Source: Paludibacteraceae bacterium (GTDB lineage: Bacteria > Bacteroidota > Bacteroidia > Bacteroidales > Paludibacteraceae). From it: a stretch of DNA of 64,000 bases. The DNA lies in contig JAKSLB010000001.1 in the NCBI GenBank assembly GCA_024401435.1, positions 62,001 to 126,000 on the forward strand, in the 5' to 3' direction. Positions 39,884 to 50,600 of this stretch are shown in pieces (within the stretch, counting starts at the first letter, position 1; each line of letters begins with the position of its first letter). A program made the translations under genes and the position numbers. The notes under the pieces are model-generated. The model was not told the DNA's origin, did no database searches, and was given only the letters and a program-made list of their open reading frames with translations.

Positions 39884-40027
39884 ATCCGAAACCGACCAAA
39901 TTTTAGATATACACCACAGTGCACAATGACAAGCTAATGTCCGTTAGGCGTGAGCTTTGTTTCTTGTGGTGTGGGTTCTTGGTCGGACCTCGGATAAGGA
40001 AATCAAGGTTCGCGCCAAGTTTTTTTT
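39884..40027 (+). ncRNA. Putative structured leader RNA or small RNA with terminator-like end
   Basis: Bases 39884-39889 pair with 39990-39995 (ATCCGA/TCGGAT), 39892-39899 with 39979-39986 (CCGACCAA/TTGGTCGG), and 39911-39918 with 39965-39972 (ACACCACA/TGTGGTGT). Inside, 39931-39935 pair with 39953-39957 (AAGCT/AGCTT). The bases of the second stem's 3' strand (CTTGG at 39978-39982) can instead pair with CCAAG at 40015-40019, which is followed by T8. Two exclusive folds, one terminator-like, are the design of an attenuator or riboswitch. I could not match it to a known family. It may equally be a free small RNA. Confidence 0.55.
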
Positions 40028-40163
40028 GTTTAATTAATTAAACTATAAGAACTGACAAAAACCGATAATGGGAAGATGGGCAACCAAAAGTAGAGCATGA
40101 AACTCTATTACTCATTTCTCAACCAAGATTACAATAAAAATTAATTTATTAATATTATAAAAT

Positions 40164-40928
40164 ATGGAAAAAGAAAATTTTATAAATATCCTAGAAGATT
40201 ACCTAGGAGGAGTAGAGTCACTAGAAAATTACGGTGACCTCGGCAAAAAGGTACTTGATCGTAAAGCAGGTAAGGAATTCTCTTTTGACGAACATCTTAA
40301 GGGCATGGTCTACGCCTTACTTACAAACCAGACTCAATGGTCCAGAATCGAACCTAATATCGAAAAGATTAATGCGCTTTTCTTTAATTTCAATACCGAA
40401 AAAGTAAAAGCAACAGATTATCTCTATTTCGAGAAAGGATTACGAGATCTGAAATGCGGGAACATCTCCATTCACAAACAAATGGAAACCCTACACGAGA
40501 ATATAAAGACGATGGAGAAACTCGCAGCAAAATATGGGTCAATAGACAAATATGTCACCTCAAAGAGCGCTTATTTTATCGTCAAGGAGCTCTCTAACAA
40601 CAATTCTGAACACAAACTGAAATGTATGGGAGAGGCATTAGTTTGGGAATATCTAAGAAATGTTGGTATTGATGGTGTAAAACCTGACACACATTTAAGA
40701 AGATTTCTCAGTTCCGATAGAATGGGCAATGGTTCATCCCCATTGGCAACAGAAGATGAGGTTATTGAACAAGCAAACCAATTAGTCAAGTCTACAGGCA
40801 AAGAGTTATGGGAAATAGATGATATCATTTGGGAGTATTGTGCTGATGGCTATGAAGAAATCTGTACGGATGACCCTTTATGCGAAGAATGTGTTATCAG
40901 TGAATTCTGTCACAAACACAAAAAATAA
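40164..40928 (+). CDS. HhH-GPD/endonuclease III-like protein with Fe-S cluster
   Basis: The 254-aa product resembles HhH-GPD DNA glycosylases. It has a helical core, a KPDTHLRRFL segment matching the VDTHV motif with the catalytic Asp, and a C-terminal cysteine cluster CTDDPLCEECVISEFC (C-x5-C-x2-C-x5-C) that would bind a 4Fe-4S cluster. The EndoIII spacing is C-x6-C-x2-C-x5-C, so the first gap is one shorter. The lysine that makes EndoIII a lyase is not evident in the matching helix-hairpin-helix region, where CMGEALVWEYLRNVG stands. It could be a monofunctional glycosylase or a related DNA-binding protein. It sits behind a long structured leader and ends in a strong terminator. Confidence 0.8.
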   Translation: MEKENFINILEDYLGGVESLENYGDLGKKVLDRKAGKEFSFDEHLKGMVYALLTNQTQWSRIEPNIEKINALFFNFNTEKVKATDYLYFEKGLRDLKCGNISIHKQMETLHENIKTMEKLAAKYGSIDKYVTSKSAYFIVKELSNNNSEHKLKCMGEALVWEYLRNVGIDGVKPDTHLRRFLSSDRMGNGSSPLATEDEVIEQANQLVKSTGKELWEIDDIIWEYCADGYEEICTDDPLCEECVISEFCHKHKK

Positions 40929-40951
40929 AGGGCTAATTTCTCGATAGAATG

Positions 40952-40987
40952 AAACAGGACTGAATATCGTTTTCAGTCCTGTTTTTT
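40952..40987 (+). terminator. Terminator of the HhH-GPD gene
   Basis: CAGGACTGAA pairs exactly with TTCAGTCCTG across a 7-nt loop and is followed by T7. It lies 24 bp after the stop codon. Confidence 0.92.
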
Positions 40988-41003
40988 TATTGATAATGCT
41001 ATA

Positions 41004-41036
41004 AAGAAATGGGACAAATTTCCTTTGTCCCATTTC
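41004..41036 (-). terminator. Hairpin after the small lipoprotein gene
   Basis: AGAAATGGGACAAA and its exact complement form a 14-bp stem with a 5-nt loop. In - strand sense it follows the lipoprotein gene by 22 bp. The U-run is weak (TTTATAG). Confidence 0.7.
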
Positions 41037-41058
41037 TTGTACGTATAGAACTATATCA

Positions 41059-41523
41059 TTACAGAATGATACAGATTTTAAAGAACATATCTTGAATACC
41101 CTCTATATTCTCAGGTTGTCCACCATCAAGATCTTGTAGTATGAATGTTATCTTACCTATTTCCCAATCGAAACGAAGGTTTTCAGCCCAAGTATCATTC
41201 TCTGCACCACTATAGTAAGGTATAGTATATGGTAGCATATTCCAACGACCATCTTCATAATAATAAACGATGGCTGCACCATAAGTATCTACATCTTTTG
41301 TAAGATCACTACAATCAACTGTGGCATAATAATAGTTATAATCTGATGCCCAAACCCAATCTCTTGCCGTAATAGTACATTCGTGAGTAATTGTGGCTGC
41401 CACCTCTTTTGTAATCTCATTCACCACTGTTTCATGAACAACCTCTCTTTTACAACTTGAAAACAAGCATGCAAATAATAGAGTAAAAATGGGCAATAAT
41501 AATTTTCTTGTATTCATAAGCAT
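41059..41523 (-). CDS. Small lipoprotein
   Basis: The 154-aa product has a lipobox (LFSSC), with mature sequence starting CKREVVHETVV. The mature part is beta-rich and aromatic (WASDYNYYYATVD, IVYYYEDGRWNMLPY). It is probably outer-membrane anchored. I do not recognise the family. It is 93 bp downstream of the start side of an upstream promoter-like CAAAAATA (TATTTTTG on the - strand, 41557-41550) and has its own terminator, so it is likely monocistronic, separate from the giant gene located after it in coordinate order. Confidence 0.7.
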   Translation of the reverse strand: MLMNTRKLLLPIFTLLFACLFSSCKREVVHETVVNEITKEVAATITHECTITARDWVWASDYNYYYATVDCSDLTKDVDTYGAAIVYYYEDGRWNMLPYTIPYYSGAENDTWAENLRFDWEIGKITFILQDLDGGQPENIEGIQDMFFKICIIL

Positions 41524-41615
41524 TAATTTTTGTTTCTTTCTTTATATCTCAAAAATACAAATAAATTTTCATTCTTTTAGAAAAATAATACGTTCCACCT
41601 ATTTTTATCGACGAA

Positions 41616-44600
41616 TCATCTTCCTATAAATCCGAACACCTTTCCATAGGATACTATTTGACAGACTGCTGTTTCTTCATTTGCCAACACAACTTGGCAA
41701 ACATAGCATCCTTGTGGTATTCTAAAATCGTTCTGAATTTGTACCGTAGAGGTTTGATACATTATCACTCCATTTAATGTGTAGACATACAAATGGGCAC
41801 CTTCCAAATCTTTTTCACTAACGCCTTCTACATAAATGGTTGCATGTCCACCGTCTGCATACGCAGAGGCTGCCCAAATAGAGAATGGAACTGGCAACAA
41901 ACCGTGTTGTTTACCACATATATAAGATTCTTCACCATCTTTCATAGTGACCATCAATGAATAAACACCACCTTTGCCTGAAACATCTTTATAAGATGGA
42001 TCATTAGCTCCATTTATTTCATAACCATCTTTGTACCATTGATATGATGTAAACTTGTTATCAGAATCCTCACAATAAATGACATTTCCATATACATTCT
42101 TCACATATTGAGAATCCATACCTACAGTAAGACTTGTCATAACCATCTTACTCTTTCCTTCTTCTCCGAAGAACTGTACATAAACAGTATATTTACCTGG
42201 TGCTGCTGTGGTAGGCATTGGAATTGTCAAACTTCCTTCATCCTCAACTATATCTCCCTCATAGGTTTCAAATCCTTGTTCCATTCCCTTCTTATCAAAC
42301 ATAACAGCATACGAGGATACAATTCCTTCTGTTACTTTATAGTTCACAACAAACTCGTCTGATGAGCAGAAACGGCTACCAATAATTTTATCTCCCTTAT
42401 ATAATGTCGTACCACCACTGATTGAAAGAATTTCAAAATCCACATCTCTTCCTCGAGCATATAAATGAAGACGAACCACACTATCACATCCTGAAACAGA
42501 AGTTAATTGCAAATCATAATCATTATCTCCCAACACAGCTGGTTCAACATCAAATCCATTCTTTTGATACCTTGTTCCCATTACAACTGTATCATACAAT
42601 GTAACCAAACCAACAGGATTAACAGTAATAGAAATAGAAAGAATGGAATCACAACCATAAACCGTACTCAATGTATCATAGAAGACACCTCCACCTATCA
42701 ATGACTTACCTCGCCAAATATATTCACCTCCACAGGTTGAAACATATTCACGATCTGCAATGGCATTTTCATAGATTGTCAAATTCACATTAATAATAGA
42801 ATCACAACCATGTATGGAAGTCATCACCACTGATGTATCGGAATCGATTTCAAATCCATTCCAATGAAGTGGTAAATCTTGGCGACATGACACTAAATCA
42901 ACCGTTGTTTCTGTACGACCGTATATAGTCAGATTCAAGTCACAAATACTATCGCAACCTAATTGAGAGGTTAAAGTATCAGAATAGATACCACTCTTAC
43001 GGAAGATCTTTCCATGCCAATTATAGGAGCTACAAGCCTCAACCGAATCTTCAGAATGAACCGTATTCAAGATATTTAGCATAACTACCACCATTGAATC
43101 CTGACCTAATTCATTCTTGAAATTAAATATGGATTTTTCTCTTTTCAACAAGTTTCCGTTCCATTCATAAGGCAAATCGTTTTCACACACCGTGAATCGA
43201 AGTGTATCAACTGATGCAGAAGTTGGTAAAATTACCAAATCCAATGTGACAATAGAATCACATCCATAAACCGTCGACAATGTTTGTGTGTAGGTTCCAG
43301 ACTCCTCGTATAACTCTTCATTCCACTCATAGAATGCAATAGCAGTATCAGCGAATGAAGATCGTTTTGGTTCACTAACAGTCAAATGAAGTGTTACAAT
43401 GGAATCACATCCCCATCTGTTTACAAATGACTGTTGATAATCTCCTGAAACCGTATACGTAGAATCATTCCACTCATAAGAACCACATGTTACTTCTTCT
43501 AATTCAATATGAGAAGATGGATTCTTAATCAGATGAATGGAAACAACAGAGTCACATCCCGCGCTATTCACGATAGTCAGAATGGTATCACCATAAACTT
43601 GATGACCATTCCATGTTGCAAACTCATCATTGTCACAAATCACCAATGTGTCCTCCGAATGAGTTGGCGTATTGACAACCAAATGAAGTTCCACAATAGA
43701 ATCACAACCTGTCACTTGAGAAGTGAGTTGTTGTTTATAAATTCCACTTTCAGAATAAAGCGTTCCATTGAGAGAATAGATGCCACATGTTGTATCATAC
43801 AAAACAGTTGTATGAATTGGATGAATATTCAAATTCAATGTCACTGTAGAGTCACAACCTTTCATATTTGGAATCACAAGAACCGTATCACCCACAATTT
43901 CATGTCCTTCCCATTTATAAGGTAATTCATTTGCACAAATATTAATCTTTTCGTAACCCGACGTAGGAGTTAAAATAGTCAAATTCAAACGAATGATTGA
44001 GTCACAGCCTGTCACTTTAGATACAAATCGTTGATCATAAATACCTGTTTCTGTATAACTAAAGTCATTCAAGATATATCGTTCACAAGCCACTGCATAG
44101 ATGTTTTCAATCTGAACAGGAAGGATATTCATGGTAAATGCCACAATCGTATCACATCCATTTTCACCAGCTGTAGACAACAATGTATCTCGATCTATTT
44201 CATAGCCATGCCATACATAAGGTAATTGATCACGGCACAAACTGATCGTGTCTTTTAGATATACAGGCTGATGAATTGTCAAATGCAACTGTAAGATTGA
44301 ATCACAACCTGTCACAGATGATGTCAATTGTTGTTCGTAAACACCGGTTTCCGTATAGGTGACTCCATTGTAAGTCAAACTACCACAAGCAGTGTCATAT
44401 ACGGTCTCCCTTACAACCGGCACAAGATTCATTTTCAAAGTAACGATAGAATCACAACCAAGATGATTTTCCAAGGTTATGGTCGTATCATGTGTCATTG
44501 CGAATCCGTTCCATTCATAAGGTAATTGTTGGATACATACAGAAACTGTATCTGTCTTCTTAGATGGTTGTAATATGGTCAAATGCAACTGCAAAATAGA

Positions 44601-47600
44601 ATCACAGCCAGTCACAAGGGAAGTCAATTTTTGTTCGTAAACTCCACTTTGTCTGTAAACAAGACCATTCAACGAATAGACAGTACATGCCGTATCATAC
44701 AATTCACTTCTTACAGATGGAATTGGTAATACTTTAATGGTAACGAATGAATCACAACCCATACTATTTTGTATGGTTACGATCGTATCACGATAAATAT
44801 CGATATCGTTCCATTTAACTGGTAACATTTGAGAACATGCATAAATGCTATCCTCTGCATAAGTTGGTTGAAGTATTGTCAAATGTAAATACAATACGGA
44901 ATCACAACCAGTTGTATGAGATGTGAAGTTTTGTTTGTATTCACCACTTTGCGTATAGGAAACACCATTCAACATATATCTGACACATGCTGTATCATAT
45001 AGATGTTCTGCAGCTTCTGGCAACAATTCGAATTTAAATGTCACTACAGAATCGCAACCAGCTACATTTTGAATAGTTAAAATAGTATCACCTTCAATTC
45101 TATTTCCTTCCCAAAGATATGGTAACTGAGAAGGACAAATCTGAATATTCTCAATGGATTCCGTTGGTTGATGAATGGTCAAATGAATATTTAAAATAGA
45201 ATCACAGCCCGATACAACTGATGTCAATTTTTGTTCGTACACTCCACTCGTAGTATAGGTTTCACCATTTATCGTGTAACTTCCACATGCTGTGTCGTAC
45301 AAATCTTCAACAATGTATGGTAAGACTGTCAATTTCAAATCTACTATAGAATCGCAACCACCTACACTATTCAATAGAATTGTCGTATCATTCATCATCT
45401 CAAAGCCATTCCACAAGTATGGTAATTGAGAAGGGCAGACTGTTATCGATTCACTTCCATAAGTTGGTTCCAACCTATTCACTTTTAATGTTACAATGGA
45501 ATCACAACCATTTGGTCCGACAAGAGTAACAACGGTATCTCCCATTACCTCCATACCATTCCAACTATAAGGCAATTGAGAAGGGCAAATTGCAATGCTA
45601 TCCTCTACCGAAACTGGTTGTGAAATCAATAGATTCAATATTAAAAGAGAATCGCAACCTGTTGCTTCCGATACAAAACGTTGCTCATACACACCTGATG
45701 CAGTATATGTCTCTCCATTGAGAACATAACTTACACAAGCTGTATCATACAAAGTTTCTGTGATGACAGGAAGAATAGACAATGACAAGTGAACAATGGA
45801 ATCACAACCGAAACGATTCTGCAAGGTTACTGTCGTATCGCCCAATGCATCCAAGCCATTCCAACGATATGGTAATTGTTTTTCACAAACATTCATTATG
45901 ACAGTATCACGCGATGGCTGAGAAACAATCAAATGTAACTCAACAATCGAATCACAACCAGTCACCTGTGAAGTAAACTTTTGTTGATAAACGCCAGAAG
46001 TAGAATAGACCTCACCATTCCATGAATAAGTAACGCAAGCTGTATCCTCAATGGTTGTCATAATCGTCGGCAACACTGTCAACTTTAATCCGACCGCAGA
46101 ATCACAACCCATACTGTTTGTATAATGAATGATGGTATCCTTCATCATCTCAAATCCATTCCAAGTATATGGCAATTCACTTTCACATACAGAAACTGAG
46201 TCATATTGAATGGCACTATTCAACAAAGTCAAATGCAAAGTAATAATAGAATCACACTCTCCTTCTCCATTGTTTACATAATAAACTGCAGACGTTGTAT
46301 TTTCGGTATAAGTGACACCATCACGCCATACAAAAGAATCACAAGCGATTACTGTCTCTACTTTAAACAATGAACTGTCAACAAAGACTGTCATATATAC
46401 AGCACCCTTAGAAGCCGACTCTCCACTATGTGTGAATTCGACGTTATGCCAACGATATGGGAAATCTTGTGGGCAAAGGATCGTGTCAATAGACATAGCG
46501 AAAGAATCTTCTCCAATATGAATATCACGACTTACCTCATAAAGAACAGAATCGATCATTTGATTACCCTTTGTATCGGTTGCTGAATAATAAATCAGCA
46601 GTGTCGGTTGTTCAAATGCGTCTAATTGGAATGTTGCACCTTCAAACTTCTGCATAGAGGATTTGTCATTACCATATTGAATCAGCAAATCTTCCGTTGC
46701 ATCACAATTATCAGAAATATGATCAGTCACATCGGTCAAAGGAACATTGAAAGAGACTTTTCCGTCTGAGGCTGTTACTTTATGTTTTCTATTTTGATAA
46801 GAAATGCCCAATTCATCAACCTCTGGTGCCTTACGGTCAATCACAGTAACAACCTGATGCATAGTCGAACCATTGGTAACCGAATATTCACCACCATCAG
46901 AAGCTAAGATTCCGACAGACCACACAATCGAATCCCCATCTTCAAACTCATAATAATCATCTCTCAAAGCCTTCTTGAATCCTGCATTGTTAATGTTATA
47001 TTCACAAATCGTATCGACAAACTCATTAGAACAGTGATCGTCAAATTCAGGCATAAAATCACGCAACCTAATGCGAGCTTTACATCCTTCACCTGCTTCG
47101 AAAATCAAATCCTTTTCCCCGCCATCCACAAGTTCTATATGATGAACCGAATTTGTCACATAAACCGTAGTATCCGGACAATAACCATCAGGAGTATTCA
47201 CAATATATGTATAGATATAATTATCATAACCACTTAATGGCATATTCCTTTGTCTTTCTGTCCACGTTCTCAGTGTATCATTCTCATACCATTGAATAAC
47301 AGTATGTGTACCTAAAGAACTTGAACCATAACCAAACGTGTAAGATTCCATGTTTTTACAACCTGTGTAATAAACAGTATCTTTACTATTCTTCACATTC
47401 GAATGAATTGTAAGGTGCATATTAATAATGGAATCACATTTCCCTTCTCCATTGTCCAAGCGATAAACAATATCGTACGAACTACCTCCTCGGTACTTTA
47501 TGTTGTTTCGCCACCTAAAGGTGTCAGCACAAACCACCAACGTATCCATACGGACATAAGAACTATCGTATTGGAGTGTCAAATAAGCAGCACCCACAAC

Positions 47601-50600
47601 AGCCGATTGATTACCTGACTCAAAAGTATGCCCATGCCACTCAATGTTCGAATCGTCTACACAAATCATGGAATCACGTACTACAGCATACAACTCACCA
47701 TTCTTCTCAGAAGCACGTTCTATGGAATATGTTGTTGGACAAACAGCCGACTCATTACCCGACTCATCTGCCACTTTCCACCATAAGGTCTTTGCCTCTT
47801 GAGTATATACGTTCAACTGGAAATCCAAATTTTCAGCAGTAACAAACGAAGTTCCATCTTCACTCACATAAAGCGACAACTCTTCTGAATAATTATCAGA
47901 AGCAGCAGACAAAACATCAGAAGGAAGAACAGTAAACTCAACTCTTCCTGAAATAGAATCTGAAACAGGTTGTATTCTCTTATTCAAAGAAATATTATCA
48001 CAATTCAAAACTGGCGCTACACTATCTCTACCCATAATGAAAATGAGTGTAAAGACACTATCGCACGTACCTATATTTGGCACATGATATTCAACGACCG
48101 TTGTATCCTCTGAATACGTTTTGCCATCACGCCAGACTATCGGTTCTTGTGACAGCATCTTTTCCACTTTAAAGAAGGAACTATCTACATAAAGTGTAAG
48201 ATGAGCAGCACCTACAACAGCAGATTCTCCACTAGTAACAAATGAATGTCCATGCCATTCAAACGGCATATCACCTGCACAAACAATCGTATCACGTACA
48301 ATGGAATATAGTACACCGTCTTTTTCTGTAGAACGTTCGATTGCAAAGGTTACAGGACAAACTTCTGACTCATTCTCTGCCTCATCTACCACCTTCCACC
48401 AGAATGTCTTTTCAGGATTAGTATAAGCATTCAAAGAATAGTCTTGAGAAACAAACTCACGCCATATATCACCATCCTCACTGATATAAGCCAATAAATT
48501 AGTACTATGATCATCTGATGCATTGTTCAACACAGATGATAAATCAAGTTGAGTTGTCACAACTCCATTTATGGAATCTACCAAAGGTTTTACGCGGTCG
48601 TTCTGGAACAAGTTATCACAAACCAAAATTGGTGCAACCGTATCAGCATTGTTAACATAGATTAATGTGTAAACACTATCACAACCACTTGCATTTGCAA
48701 CGTGATACTCTCTTACAATTGTATCTCTTAAATAGACAACGCCGTCTCGCCATACATAAGGTGCTTTCTGCATGATATTCTCCTCCTTGTAGAAAGAACT
48801 ATCCACATGAATGGTAAATGGATCACCTTCAATAACGATTGATTGTCCATCATAAGTAAATTCCTCTCCATGCCATACAATCGGCAACTCACCCATACAA
48901 ACCGTAGTATCACTTAAATTCCGAACATAAACCAAGGTAAAGACACTATCACAATCATTCAAATTTGCCACATGGAAATCTTTTACAATAGTGTCGTTTG
49001 TATATGTATAGCCATCACGCCAAACATATGGTTTGGATGAAACTACAGAATCTGTCTGATAAAACGAACTATCCGCATAGACAGTCAAGTAGGCTGCCAT
49101 CACCTCTGCCGATTCCCCATTTTGTGCGAATGTATGTCCATGCCATTCAAATGGGAATTCATTCGCGCAGATAAACGTATCTCTCACAATTGAATACCAA
49201 TTGCCATTTACCTCAGTTCCTTTTCTAATGGAATAAGTGACAGAAAGGACATCTGACATATTTCCATTTTGATCAGCAGCTTTCCACCACAACACCTTTG
49301 ACGTGTCACTAAAGACATTCAAATCATATGGATGTGGCGTGTACAAGGTATAATCCGTTTCATTCTCACTAACATACAATGTGATCTCTCCAGTACAATT
49401 ATCCGTTGCAACAACAGTAGGTTGGAACGAAACGATTCCATTAACAGAATCTTGAACATCCAAATAGTTGATTCGCACAATGTGTTCCAAATCCCATACT
49501 GGAGCACTTTCATCCACCACATAAAGTATCAATTCAGATTCAGAAACCTCCTCCACATACTCATCTTCACTACTATAAACTCGTGCTTTCCAACGAATAT
49601 GAGTTTGGTTTTGAATGTCCGTCAATGTAGGATTCAAAGAAACATCCATCCACTCACCATCATTCACTTGATAATAGTATGAAATCGACGTATATGCTGA
49701 GCAATAATCAACAGAAGGTAGCAATGTGGAAAGATCCAATTGACTATATAGACAAGAATTGTCTGCAACCAAAGTAATACTATCAGTAGCAATATTGACA
49801 ACAAGATGCGTGGTAGGTTTTATCGTAAATAAAACACTATCAGGACACAAACCATTCTTGACAGATGACACAAAATAATAATGTTGTTCTTCATTCGGAA
49901 CCACCAACTCATAAGAAGTACCTGTACCTAAAAGAGACCCATTTTCATCCACCCATTTATAAGAGGTTCTATCAGACTCTTTTGGTTCAAAAGAAAAAGT
50001 GACAGAACTACCTGCACATCCTTTTTTCTCCTTATCAGACAATTGAAGAGAAGAAATATCCATTGGTTGATAGACAGTGAGATCTAACATCATAATAGTA
50101 TCGCTATTAACACCTCCGAACAATGTATCTCTTGGATCGGTAGTACTTTCGGTATACGTCACTCCATCTATCCAAACAAAAGGTTGTCCACAAGAAACGT
50201 GAACATCTGGTCTTTTTACATATTCAGGTTGATATTCAAACGCACCCATATCCACAGAAGTTTCACGAATACGTCGATTCCCCTCTATATCTGTTGTGAT
50301 TTCATCATCTAAATAAGAATTCTTTCCTTTATTAATACATGGTGAACCTTTTGGTAAACTATAATCAGCATTAAACCCAGGATCCTTATCAATATTACCA
50401 TTTCTGTCATTTTTAGCTACTTCTCCTTTTACACATGAATTATAAACAGATGGTTTACCTGTGTTCGGATTCATAAAGCATTTATCACTATTTGCATTAT
50501 TGTAAATAATACAATTCTGAATCTTGCAACCATCACCAGAAGCATCAATAGCATAACGTGTTCTATGAGTTCCTTGAAAATTGTCGGTTATCGTACAATT

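Larger units (their letters stand above)
39575..40163. other. 589-bp intergenic region with long structured leader
   Basis: After the WYL gene there is a promoter element TATCTTTG (39759-39766), which would give a leader of about 390 bases before the ATG at 40164. The strongly folded RNA described separately lies at 39884-39995, followed by a T8 run at 40020-40027. The rest up to 40163 is AT-rich with one weak hairpin near 40090-40110. There is no open frame. Confidence 0.6.

Noticed and set aside
42700-46300. Possible CRISPR-like or satellite array
   Set aside because: The repeat is a protein-coding repeat of about 240 bp within one long open frame, not short identical repeats with unique spacers.
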